The notes below the pieces were generated by a model. The model saw only the letters and a program-made list of their open reading frames with translations, ran no database searches and was not told the DNA's origin. Source: Clostridia bacterium (lineage in GTDB: Bacteria; Bacillota_A; Clostridia; Oscillospirales; CAG-272). From it: a DNA stretch of 19,076 bases. Made by a program: the position numbers and the translations under genes. The DNA is taken from positions 1 to 19,076 of the forward strand of contig JAFYPS010000145.1 in NCBI GenBank assembly GCA_017547395.1, given 5' to 3'. Of the stretch, positions 6,317 to 13,749 are shown in pieces (the stretch's first letter is position 1; each line of letters begins with the position of its first letter).

Positions 6317-7678
6317 GTTTGTGACGACAGAGTTATCAGTATTTTTAGTGGGCGATACTTTTAGCGTCAGATATAAAAGCATAGTAAACCCTGCGCTCGC
6401 AGTGCAGGATACGAGCGAGCTAAGCCAAACTCCGTTCAGCTTTAAAAAAGGCGTCATAATAAACAGGGCTGCTATAGGAAAGACAAGTGTACCAAAAAAT
6501 GATGTAAACATTGAGCGCACCGGTCTCTCGAGTGCAGTAAAATATGAGGAAAGACACATATCCACCCAGCCGGTAATATATGAAAGCGCAAACAATTTCA
6601 TTGCGGTAATGCTTACGGTCAATAGTTCGGTATCTTCAGGTTTTATAAAGAGCGGTGCCACGTACGGACCTGCAAAAAACATAAACAGTAAAGATATGGC
6701 TGACAGCACGATTGCTCCGATAATAACGCGCTTGAATATTGCTTTTACTTTATCTATGAGCCCTGCGCCGTAGCAATAACTTATAGCCGGTTGCAAGGAA
6801 TCAGCCATACCGAATACAAGCATTCCTACAACACTGTCCACGTACATAATAACCGAGAATGCCGCAACAGCAGTTGTTCCGCCGTATTTCAACAAGAAAA
6901 AGTTAAACACGATAGACATTACAGACATAGTTATGCTACTGAAAAATTCACTGGAGCCGTTGGCAAGAATACGCAAAAAAACCGATTTCTCAATTTTGCC
7001 TTTGACGTAATACAGGTCCATACGTTTTTTTCGGAACATAAAAAGAGTGATAACCGAGCCGATAGCCATTGCAAAGCAGCTTGTAAAAGCAGCCGCCCAA
7101 ATTCCTTGATCGAGGAAGGCAATAAGTATTACGTCAAGAATAATATTTATCCCTTGTGTTAAAATGCTCAGCCACATAGAAAGGTTTTCCTTTCCGCAAA
7201 CACGAAGATAGTTATCCGTTGCGTGGTATATGAGCATAAGCGGTGCGAAGGCGGCGTAGATGCGGGTATATGTAATGCCATATTCGATTGACAGTTCTGT
7301 CGCGCCCGGTGCTAAGAAACGTACAAAACTTTCGGTAAATACAAGACCCGAAACACTAAGCAAACAGGAAATCAAGAAAATTACTTTAAGTGTAAAAGTG
7401 AAAACACTTGATGCTTCCTCCTGTTTTTTCTCACCGAGCAGCACGGCAATACGCACTGATGCTCCGGTTGCAATCAGATTGGCGAAACCGAAAACAATCA
7501 TAATAATAGGCATAATCAGGTTGACTGCAGCGAGGGCATCGCCGCCGATAAAGCGACCTACAAACAATCCGTCAGCTATTTGATAGAGTGCGCCAAATGC
7601 CATTGTGATCATAGAAGGTACCGCACAGCGAAAAAACAATTTCGATGGCGGAAGTGTTTCAAAAATTTCTGAATCCAT
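6299..7678 (-). CDS. MATE-family multidrug/guanidine-type efflux transporter
   Basis: A polytopic membrane protein of 459 residues with about 12 hydrophobic helices, the MATE size. The family's N-terminal pattern is clear: FFRCAVPSMITMAFGALYQIADGLFVGRFIG near residues 12-45 and DALAAVNL. The second half has the matching repeat (YGGTTAVAAFSVIMYVDS, then MADSLQPAISYCYGAG). MATE pumps export cationic drugs or small cations using Na+ or H+ gradients. The start is the ATG at 7676-7678, with GGAGG five bases upstream. The frame stays open to an ATG at 7739-7741, but that extension lies inside the structured leader and is not translated sequence. The leader suggests control by guanidine. The gene's stop falls within the shared terminator. 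Confidence 0.88.
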   Translation of the reverse strand: MDSEIFETLPPSKLFFRCAVPSMITMAFGALYQIADGLFVGRFIGGDALAAVNLIMPIIMIVFGFANLIATGASVRIAVLLGEKKQEEASSVFTFTLKVIFLISCLLSVSGLVFTESFVRFLAPGATELSIEYGITYTRIYAAFAPLMLIYHATDNYLRVCGKENLSMWLSILTQGINIILDVILIAFLDQGIWAAAFTSCFAMAIGSVITLFMFRKKRMDLYYVKGKIEKSVFLRILANGSSEFFSSITMSVMSIVFNFFLLKYGGTTAVAAFSVIMYVDSVVGMLVFGMADSLQPAISYCYGAGLIDKVKAIFKRVIIGAIVLSAISLLFMFFAGPYVAPLFIKPEDTELLTVSITAMKLFALSYITGWVDMCLSSYFTALERPVRSMFTSFFGTLVFPIAALFIMTPFLKLNGVWLSSLVSCTASAGFTMLLYLTLKVSPTKNTDNSVVTNKKSDR

Positions 7679-7688
7679 AATAACCTCC

Positions 7689-7729
7689 AAAAAAACAAAA
7701 AACCCGGCAACGCTAAAAGCGTAACCGAG
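7689..7729 (-). terminator. Attenuator hairpin of the MATE leader
   Basis: On the minus strand CTCGGTTACGCT (7729-7718) pairs with AGCGTTGCCGGG (7714-7703), twelve positions with two G-U pairs and one U-U mismatch. It is followed by six T's, a G and seven T's. It lies between the promoter and the ribosome binding site of the MATE gene and so must be bypassed for expression. Confidence 0.85.
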
Positions 7730-7812
7730 CTCACTCGACATCTTATCCGACAGGCGGCCTGCAAGCAGTTGCTTACTATCCCCTACACTACGGTGTACTG
7801 TCCTCCGATGAC
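7703..7812 (-). promoter_or_regulatory. Probable guanidine-IV (mepA) riboswitch upstream of MATE
   Basis: The leader from about 7814 to the attenuator folds into nested helices. CATC pairs with GATG (7810-7807 with 7742-7739), then GACAG pairs with CTGTC, enclosing a perfect TACAC-CGTA-GTGTA hairpin and a GCAA/TTGC hairpin. The CCGTA-containing loop can pair ACCG with CGGT in the 5' arm of the attenuator, which would block termination. The mepA motif (guanidine-IV) is known from clostridia, sits before MATE genes, acts on a transcription terminator and uses a loop-loop contact. I have not matched the published consensus base by base. Other riboswitch classes I know (ykkC, THF, ZTP, preQ1, purine) do not fit. 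Confidence 0.55.
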
Positions 7813-7820
7813 TTTTTCAT

Positions 7821-7849
7821 AGTATAGCATCATTAAATACGCAAGTCAA
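7821..7849 (-). promoter_or_regulatory. Sigma-A promoter for the MATE riboswitch transcript
   Basis: On the minus strand TTGACT (7849-7844) and TATACT (7826-7821) are separated by exactly 17 bases. The expected start site near 7814 places the whole structured leader in the transcript. Confidence 0.8.
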
Positions 7850-7927
7850 TAGTTTCGGTTAATAAATAATAGTGTAGCAGCAGCGGCGGGAGCAAGCTCG
7901 CTATGCAGGTTTGCTTGCGGCGGGGTA

Positions 7928-7957
7928 TTTACAACGGCAGAGGCGGTGTGATATAAT
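7928..7957 (+). promoter_or_regulatory. Extended -10 sigma-A promoter for the two-component operon
   Basis: TTTACA (7928-7933) and TATAAT (7952-7957) lie 18 bases apart, with TGTGA giving an extended -10. The start of transcription near 7964 leaves only about 15 bases of leader, which contain AAAGGCGGTG (7963-7972). Confidence 0.75.
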
Positions 7958-7978
7958 GAAAAAAAGGCGGTGGGGAAA

Positions 7979-9826
7979 ATGACACTTAAAAAACCTACTT
8001 TGACGTATAGCGGGACTACGCTGAAAATTGCAGGGGTTCTGCTGATACTTTTATCTGCAATCGTACTTCTGTACTACGGAAATTTCAACAGCAGTCAGGC
8101 TACGAATGCTATCTCCGCGCAAATATATTTTGACGGCGATTACCGTATTGCGGACGGAGAATGGCAGAAGATTGAGAAAGGGAAGCACATTCCTTCTACC
8201 GAGGGAGACGTAACTCTGCGCGGTAATTTTCATATGCTTGCGCCTGACGGCGAGTACGTGGGTATCTACAGCGGAGACACGCCCGTTGCGCTTTATACGA
8301 ATCATATAAATTTAACTTTATACGAGGGTGAAAACCCACCCTACGTATTTGAAATGGAGGACACGCTGTACGGCGATTCTGCTTGCGGTATAGGATGGAC
8401 CGCCTATCCTTTTGCAAATGAAGCCGAGGACCAAATTGAAATCCTTGTTCATAATCCTCACCGTTTCGGCAATGAAACTGCGATTGATGAATTGCTTGGT
8501 AATATGGCGTTCTGGTCGGGTCTTGACTTTGAAAAAAGGATTCTCGAGAGAGGAGATGCGCAGAGAAGCATCGGATTTTTGTTTATTATCGTTGCACTGT
8601 TGTTTCTGGGAACCGCTTTGTTCTCGACGCTTATACACATAAAGAACAGCAGGATTATCTGGGTTCTCGGCACCGTAATTTTATTTGCCGGTACGTACTT
8701 TTCTTACAGTGCCGACGGTGTTTCTTTCTGGAGCGAGTCTGTTGTATCCAACACGACGTTGCTTGGCTGTTCTATGATGCTCTATAAGTTCTTCCTTTTC
8801 ATGGCGCTTTTGAATTTGCTTAAAAGCACGAAGACGGTCGGTACAATAGTAGTTGTTTTTCTCGGATTTTTAAACGCGGTGCTTTACGTTTTGCCCGTTT
8901 TGACTGACGTGCTGTTCTACGACACCTGGCTTTACTGGGCTGCTTTTCAAATAATTGCAAACGTTATCCTGCTTGGCTGCCTTATAAAAGACTGCATTGC
9001 AGCGAAAAGAAAAGAACGGTTTATTTACGTCTGTTCCGTTTTGCCGCTTATCTCTTTTGGTGTCGACGTTGTAATGGTTGACCTTGGCATCTGGAACTCC
9101 GGCGTATCTTCTAAATACATTTTTATCGTTTTCGTTATTGTGGCTATGGTGATGGTTCTCAAAATCATACCGAACAATATCAATGCGCTTGCCAAGGCGA
9201 AAGAACTTGAAACGGAAAAGAAGGTGCTGAATGCCGAACTTGCCGAAAGTCGCATTTCGACGATGATAAGTCAGATTCGTCCGCACTTTATCTATAATAC
9301 GCTCGGAAGCATTGAGCAGCTATGCGAACTCGATCCTCCGAAGGCGGGCGAGCTTGTACACAACTTTGCTAAATATTTGCGCGGCAATTTTGGCGAGCTT
9401 GACAACCCAAAGCCGATTTTAATGTCGCAGGAGATGGAGCACGTACACTATTATATCAGCATTGAAAACGTGCGTTTCCCCGATATGGTTTTTTCATTTG
9501 AAATGAGGTCTGAAGATTTCAGGCTGCCGGCACTTACGGTTCAGCCGATTGTAGAGAATGCGATTAAGCACGGACTTATGAAGCTGGAAAAGGGCGGCTC
9601 TATACGGGTAATCTCCTATGAAACCGATACGGCATACTGTATTTCCGTAGAAGACGACGGTGTGGGATTCGATACGGGCAAGCTGCTTGACGAAAAGGAA
9701 CACATTGGCATCCGCAACATTCGCAACCGTCTTGGGGCTATGGTTGGCGGTACTCTTGAAATCGAAAGTACACCGGGCGTAGGTACAAAAGTTTTGATTA
9801 CAATACCGAAGGAGTGGGATAAATGA
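7979..9826 (+). CDS. 7TM-type sensor histidine kinase (LytS/YehU-like His_kinase plus HATPase)
   Basis: Membrane kinase of 615 residues and sensor of a two-component system. One N-terminal helix (about 14-33) is followed by an extracytoplasmic domain (about 35-195) and seven hydrophobic helices (about 198-396), an arrangement like the 7TMR-DISM receptors. A short coiled coil (AKAKELETEKKVLNAELAES, 405-424) leads to the His_kinase domain with QIRPHFIYN (H436 the phosphorylation site). The HATPase follows, with N-box VENAIKHG at 525-532, DDGVGF at 559-564 and HIGIRNIRNRLG at about 575-586. The ATG at 7979 is preferred because AAAGGCGGTG lies six bases ahead; a GTG at 7970 is in frame but poorly placed. 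It overlaps the response regulator by four bases (ATGA). The signal is unknown. Confidence 0.9.
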   Translation: MTLKKPTLTYSGTTLKIAGVLLILLSAIVLLYYGNFNSSQATNAISAQIYFDGDYRIADGEWQKIEKGKHIPSTEGDVTLRGNFHMLAPDGEYVGIYSGDTPVALYTNHINLTLYEGENPPYVFEMEDTLYGDSACGIGWTAYPFANEAEDQIEILVHNPHRFGNETAIDELLGNMAFWSGLDFEKRILERGDAQRSIGFLFIIVALLFLGTALFSTLIHIKNSRIIWVLGTVILFAGTYFSYSADGVSFWSESVVSNTTLLGCSMMLYKFFLFMALLNLLKSTKTVGTIVVVFLGFLNAVLYVLPVLTDVLFYDTWLYWAAFQIIANVILLGCLIKDCIAAKRKERFIYVCSVLPLISFGVDVVMVDLGIWNSGVSSKYIFIVFVIVAMVMVLKIIPNNINALAKAKELETEKKVLNAELAESRISTMISQIRPHFIYNTLGSIEQLCELDPPKAGELVHNFAKYLRGNFGELDNPKPILMSQEMEHVHYYISIENVRFPDMVFSFEMRSEDFRLPALTVQPIVENAIKHGLMKLEKGGSIRVISYETDTAYCISVEDDGVGFDTGKLLDEKEHIGIRNIRNRLGAMVGGTLEIESTPGVGTKVLITIPKEWDK

Positions 9827-10602
9827 TTGCAATTGCTGTAGACGATGAGCCTTTGATGTTAGGCGCGCTGGTAAAAGCTATCAAAGCATCTCCCGATATT
9901 ACCGAAGTTAATGATTTTACGTCCTGCGAGGATGCCCTTGACTTTATAAAGGGCAATTCTGCGGACGTTGCGTTTCTGGACGTTAATATGCGCGGTATGG
10001 GCGGACTTTCCCTTGCCGAAAAGATCACCGACGTTTGTCCGCATTGCAAAATTGTATTCTGCACCGGACACGAGGAATATGCTATTCCCGCATTCAAGCT
10101 TCACGCATCGGGATACTTGATGAAACCCATTTCGGCGACGGACGTGCAGGCGGAGATTGATAATATTAAGGGCATCCTCCAGAGTCAAAAGCCGCTTGCG
10201 GTAAAATGCTTCGGCAATTTCGAGGTTTATGCAAAGGGAGAAAAGCTTGTCTTTAAGCGTTCAAAAACCAAAGAGCTGTTTGCCTTTTTGGTGGACAGAA
10301 ACGGTGCGGGCGTTACCGTTGCGGAAATAGTGGTCGCACTGTGGGAAAACGATCAGGATCAAAAAAGCCAGAACTACGTTCACCAGTTGATCCGTGATTT
10401 GCGTCAGGCTCTTGAAGCGGTAGACGTGGGCGACGTCTTTGAGAGGAATAATTATTTCTACTCTATCAATCCCGAAAAAATAGACTGTGATTATTATGCA
10501 TACCTTAAAACCGGAAATCCCGAATTTCACGGTGAGTATATGTCGCAGTACAGTTGGGCGGAAGAAACCTGCGGACTGCTTTGGGAAAAGAAAAACAAAT
10601 AA
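9823..10602 (+). CDS. Response regulator: receiver plus winged helix with short BTAD-like tail (SARP-like)
   Basis: Cytosolic regulator of 259 residues, partner of the overlapping kinase. The receiver has acidic D7/D8, phospho-acceptor D53 in FLDVNM, T81 in FCTGH and K101 in LMKPIS. After a linker, residues 125-219 form an OmpR/SARP-type winged helix (FGNFEVYAKGE, KTKELFAFLVDRNG, VTVAEIVVALWEN, NYVHQLIRDLRQALE). The last 40 residues (DCDYYAYLKTG, GEYMSQYSWAEE) match the beginning of a bacterial transcriptional activator domain, which is cut short. This receiver-plus-SARP layout occurs in clostridia with LytS-like kinases but is less usual than the LytTR regulator that normally accompanies such kinases. 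Its targets are not known; the operon starting at 10734 is an obvious candidate. Confidence 0.88.
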   Translation: MIAIAVDDEPLMLGALVKAIKASPDITEVNDFTSCEDALDFIKGNSADVAFLDVNMRGMGGLSLAEKITDVCPHCKIVFCTGHEEYAIPAFKLHASGYLMKPISATDVQAEIDNIKGILQSQKPLAVKCFGNFEVYAKGEKLVFKRSKTKELFAFLVDRNGAGVTVAEIVVALWENDQDQKSQNYVHQLIRDLRQALEAVDVGDVFERNNYFYSINPEKIDCDYYAYLKTGNPEFHGEYMSQYSWAEETCGLLWEKKNK

Positions 10603-10609
10603 ATATTTT

Positions 10610-10652
10610 AAGAAACAAGCCGTCGGCTCGACGGCTTGTTTCTTGCTTTTTT
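10610..10652 (+). terminator. Strong terminator of the two-component operon
   Basis: A perfect 16-bp stem (10610-10625 with 10629-10644) encloses a GCT loop and is followed by GC and six T's. It separates the kinase/regulator unit from the long operon that follows. Confidence 0.95.
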
Positions 10653-10733
10653 GTAAGAGGTTTGTCACACCCGAAGCGTTATACTGAAGTGATAATGGGG
10701 CGATTTGGCTTTATTTATAGGGAGGAACGGAAA

Positions 10734-11726
10734 ATGAATGACAGAAGTATGCCGGATTTTTTCTCCCGATTGCTTTCCTTAGCGTGCATTAATGAGGCGG
10801 ATATTATAACAACAACCGACGGTTTCTTTCTCGTTTACAAATCCCTGTCGGACATTCTCGCTGAAAAAGGCGTCCTTGATTTTCCCGATTCGGACGGGGC
10901 GAAAATTGCATGCTCAAGCTTTTTTGACGATTGGTTTTTGTATGCCGTACCCGATGAAAGCGGTTTTGTATTCAGCCTTCTGAAGTTCAGGGAGCAGGAG
11001 CACGATGCAGAGAACGGCGGCTTTGCCGACGGGGACACGCCGGGTGTGACGGTATCGTTTATTTCCTTTCAATCCGAAAAGCTGCTTGCCGTTTTGCAAA
11101 ATCCCGCGGACGGTAACGTAAAGGAGCTTTGCGAAGAAATAAACCGAGTAGTCGCATACAAAGGGCAGTGTCATCACAAGGCACTGAAAAGATATTTTGC
11201 AAATCCCAAGTCCACTGCAGCCTACGTAATAGCCTTCACCTATACAAAGCGCATTGCCGCGCTTGCCGAAAACGGTTATTTGGAGGTTCCCGGGTACTAC
11301 GGTGAGCTTGCACGGAAAAACGCCTCCCGCAAAAGATCCGCAAAGCATTGCAGATTGACAGACTATATCGAAAGGTTAAACAAAGATGCCTGCAAATTGA
11401 TCTGCGACCATAAAAAAATATTTATCGGTGACAAATACAATCCGACCGAATATGAACGTGCCGCGATTCTTGCAACGCATACGGGAAACACATCGGTATA
11501 TTCGTTTGCCGCCGAGGTTGAATATCACGCAAGGTTTTTAATTCCTCTTTTCAAAATCAGGATTCCGTTTTTCGGCAAGTCTGTTTACGAGTCGGCAATC
11601 CGTGCGGATATGACGGTATGTGATACCGAATTTCAAGGTCCCGCGCCGTTTTATAATTCCGATTCCGGAATTGTAAAACGTCAATATATTTTGCATCATA
11701 AAACAAAGGAGAACCATTATGATTAA
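10734..11726 (+). CDS. Unrecognised cytosolic protein, first gene of the long operon
   Basis: A protein of 330 residues that I do not recognise. No signal peptide or membrane helix is seen, and it looks soluble. Features include an acidic N-terminal half with FFDDWFLYAVPDESGFVFSLLKF around residues 63-85. The C-terminal half is rich in H, Y, F and K, with a block AILATHTGNTSVYSFAAEVEYHARFL at about 243-268 that looks like a folded helix. The frame is open upstream to 10554, but that would run through the terminator and overlap the response regulator. The ATG at 10734 has GGAGG at 10721-10725, eight bases ahead. The end overlaps the Pr6Pr gene by eight bases, so the two are probably translated together. 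No clear sigma-A promoter was found after the terminator (TATACT at 10680-10685 lacks a good -35). Confidence 0.7.
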   Translation: MNDRSMPDFFSRLLSLACINEADIITTTDGFFLVYKSLSDILAEKGVLDFPDSDGAKIACSSFFDDWFLYAVPDESGFVFSLLKFREQEHDAENGGFADGDTPGVTVSFISFQSEKLLAVLQNPADGNVKELCEEINRVVAYKGQCHHKALKRYFANPKSTAAYVIAFTYTKRIAALAENGYLEVPGYYGELARKNASRKRSAKHCRLTDYIERLNKDACKLICDHKKIFIGDKYNPTEYERAAILATHTGNTSVYSFAAEVEYHARFLIPLFKIRIPFFGKSVYESAIRADMTVCDTEFQGPAPFYNSDSGIVKRQYILHHKTKENHYD

Positions 11727-12393
11727 AAACAGAACGGCACAATTGATTTATCAGACGATTTACGTCACCCTTGGGCTTGTGGGCTTTATTGCCTGCCTTG
11801 GAATTTTTGACAATGTTTCGGTTATCCGTTGGGACTTCTACGTACATTTTACAAATCTCAGCAATTTCCTCTGCATCGGCGTTATGCTTTGCTCGCTTAT
11901 TCAGACCGCAAGGAAAAAAGAGGACAGCTACGTTTCTGCGGTACCTGTTTTGAAGTTTATCGGAATGCTTGGAATTTTACTTACCTTCCTTGTGTTCAAT
12001 ATTATGCTTGCGGGCGCAGAAGGACGTGACCCTCAGGCTAACTGGAGAGTCGGAAGCCTCATTTTCCACGTTGTTCTTCCGATTATGTACGTAGCAGACT
12101 GGTTTTTGTTCTACGAACGTAAAAAGTGCAGATGGTATTATCCCGTGGCTTCGGTTGCGTTCCCGCTCGTTTACGTAATTTTCCTTCTTATTCAGGCGGT
12201 TATTCTTAAGTTTGACTCTTCAATTCTTATTCCCACCACAACCACTCCTCTTATCTATCCTTACTTCTTTGTAAATATCGATACTCAGGGAGTTTCGGGC
12301 GTTCTTATGTGGATCGGAATTCTTTCTGCGGCGTTTGTTGCAGCGGGATTTTTGTTCTTTGTAATTGACAAAATAGGAAAGAAAAAAATTTAA
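11719..12393 (+). CDS. Pr6Pr family membrane protein
   Basis: An integral membrane protein of 224 residues with about six hydrophobic helices. The family pattern is visible: YVHFTNLSNFLC at about 41-52, HVVLPIMYVADWFLFYE at about 117-133 and YPYFFVNIDTQGVSGVLMWIGIL at about 180-202. Pr6Pr proteins resemble the FAR-17a/AIG1 hydrolase group and have no established role in bacteria. AAAGGAG lies seven bases before the ATG. The gene starts inside the end of the unknown upstream gene, and a 29-base gap separates it from the next small membrane protein. Why a protein of this type sits ahead of a stress-type signalling operon is unclear. Confidence 0.75.
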   Translation: MIKNRTAQLIYQTIYVTLGLVGFIACLGIFDNVSVIRWDFYVHFTNLSNFLCIGVMLCSLIQTARKKEDSYVSAVPVLKFIGMLGILLTFLVFNIMLAGAEGRDPQANWRVGSLIFHVVLPIMYVADWFLFYERKKCRWYYPVASVAFPLVYVIFLLIQAVILKFDSSILIPTTTTPLIYPYFFVNIDTQGVSGVLMWIGILSAAFVAAGFLFFVIDKIGKKKI

Positions 12394-12422
12394 AAATAAT
12401 AAGTGTTAGGAGAAAAAACGTT

Positions 12423-12761
12423 ATGAAAAAGGACTTTATTTTTGCACCCGTTCTGCTTGCGGTAGGAATTTTACTGTTTTTGCTTAAGGCAACGGGTATG
12501 ACGGCGCATATAGCTTTATCCGTTATTGGAATTGCGGTATTGGTAGCGTATACGGTTGCCGCAAAGAAGAATTGGAAAATTCCCGCACTTGAAGTAATTA
12601 TGAGAGCCTTTTACGGCATCGCTTTGATTACGGGTGCCGTTATTATAAACGTTCGCGGCATTGCAGCATTATCCGTTATTCACAAGGTGAGCGCCGCATT
12701 ATTTGTTGTTTTATTTGTTGGTTTGTTTGTACACAAGCTGATTGCGGCAAAAAGAGATTAA
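12423..12761 (+). CDS. Small four-helix membrane protein, unknown function
   Basis: A protein of 112 residues with about four hydrophobic segments (roughly 6-21, 29-46, 60-79, 88-105) and basic loops (AAKKNWK, HKVS, KLIAAKRD), consistent with inside-facing ends. I do not recognise the family with confidence. It follows the Pr6Pr gene after 29 bases and has TTAGGAG at 12406-12412, ten bases before the ATG. Its codon use matches the neighbouring operon genes, which suggests a resident gene and not a recent arrival. Confidence 0.7.
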   Translation: MKKDFIFAPVLLAVGILLFLLKATGMTAHIALSVIGIAVLVAYTVAAKKNWKIPALEVIMRAFYGIALITGAVIINVRGIAALSVIHKVSAALFVVLFVGLFVHKLIAAKRD

Positions 12762-12782
12762 CTTTTAAAAAGGGGGAGCGTA

Positions 12783-13739
12783 ATGCCCAAGAAACAAAGG
12801 AAGTTTGCCGATGACGGCTGGGCAGTCTGGATTGACGGTGAGGACACAAGCACTATTCATATCAACGACTGGCTTAACCCCAAGGGCAAAAGTTACGTAG
12901 ACGTCGCCGTTCACATACGGGGGATAAAGGCGAGTAAATCGCTGAACCTGTACGTGCCATTTCCGGTTCTGAAAGAAGAAATCGAGGACGTATCGCTGTC
13001 CTTTGAAAATACAAGAATACTGCAGGCGATATTCAGTGCGACCTGTATTGTAGACTACAAGAAAAATCAGCATACTTCAGAGATTGCCTACAACGGAAAA
13101 ACCGTGGATATCGTACATATAAGTACTATGGATTTTAAAGCGGAGGCACTGTCAGGCGGAACGCTTATCCGTATTGATTTAAATGAACTGCAGCCGTATC
13201 TCGATAACGACGAAGCGTATTTCATCTGGCGTATGCCGCATAAATCCCTCGACGCTATATTTAAGCCGCGAGTTGACGTGGGTAACGTAATAGGGCGGCT
13301 TCGCGACCTGATTACAACGCCTGTTGTGTCGGAAAAGTACGGATATTCAATCCGTATTAACGAATCAAGACTTCTGCCCGAGGAAATTACCCGTATCGGT
13401 ATGTTCCACCGTCAAAAGCTTAAAAAGGCGGTTATCACGATTTCGATTGACGAAAACTATGAGATGAACGATTCCGGATGCTACCGTATCCGCCGCCTTG
13501 AAGAGAATCTTTATAAAGAATACCTTCCTTCGGACTGTTCCGCAGAGGACGTTATCACGTATCAGTGGAATCAGAGCCGTGAGGATAATTTTCAGGGACA
13601 GTTTAATTTCTATTACAGCATAACAAGAGAGTCTGTCAGCAAGGGCAGTATGCTTTTGTATATGATTTTGCTTTTGGTTATCAGCGTTATCAGTGACGTT
13701 ATCTCCAACGCGGTTCAGGCTTTTTTCGTTTTTAAATAA
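12783..13739 (+). CDS. Unrecognised C-tail-anchored protein preceding the phosphatase sensor
   Basis: A protein of 318 residues that I cannot assign. Residues 1-290 are hydrophilic with alternating beta-like stretches (YVDVAVHIRGI, LNLYVPFPV, LIRIDLNEL, AVITISIDENYEM) and no signal peptide. One strongly hydrophobic helix at about 294-316 (MLLYMILLLVISVISD onward) is followed by almost nothing, so the protein is probably anchored by its tail with the bulk in the cytosol. GGGGGAG lies four bases before the ATG. The stop overlaps the ribosome binding site of the phosphatase/kinase gene, which begins ten bases later. That close coupling suggests it may act with that sensor, for instance as an adaptor or inhibitor, but this is inference from position only. 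Confidence 0.7.
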   Translation: MPKKQRKFADDGWAVWIDGEDTSTIHINDWLNPKGKSYVDVAVHIRGIKASKSLNLYVPFPVLKEEIEDVSLSFENTRILQAIFSATCIVDYKKNQHTSEIAYNGKTVDIVHISTMDFKAEALSGGTLIRIDLNELQPYLDNDEAYFIWRMPHKSLDAIFKPRVDVGNVIGRLRDLITTPVVSEKYGYSIRINESRLLPEEITRIGMFHRQKLKKAVITISIDENYEMNDSGCYRIRRLEENLYKEYLPSDCSAEDVITYQWNQSREDNFQGQFNFYYSITRESVSKGSMLLYMILLLVISVISDVISNAVQAFFVFK

Positions 13740-13749
13740 GGAGTACGAG

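Noticed and set aside
6098..6364. 88-codon plus-strand frame across the intergenic repeat
   Set aside because: It runs through hairpins and the terminator into antisense of MATE, has no ribosome binding site and has low-complexity composition.
7676..7741. Longer MATE start at 7741
   Set aside because: The extra 21 codons cover the attenuator hairpin and its U-tract. A GGAGG with proper spacing serves the ATG at 7678 instead.
5333..7957. Similarity between the promoters at 5333-5362 and 7928-7957 as a sign of co-regulation
   Set aside because: Shared bases are mostly the -35 box, the TGTG -16 element and the TATAAT box, which are general Gram-positive promoter features.
10653..10700. Possible ECF-type promoter (TGTCACA and CGTTATA) before the long operon
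   Set aside because: The two boxes are only seven bases apart, far from the roughly 16-17 bases needed. No sigma-A alternative with a good -35 was found either.
10554..10733. Longer start for the 330-residue unknown protein
   Set aside because: The extension overlaps the response regulator and runs through a 16-bp terminator. GGAGG lies before the ATG at 10734.
13693..13749. Longer start for the phosphatase/kinase sensor
   Set aside because: It overlaps the end of the tail-anchored protein and has no ribosome site, whereas AAGGAG is well placed before 13750.
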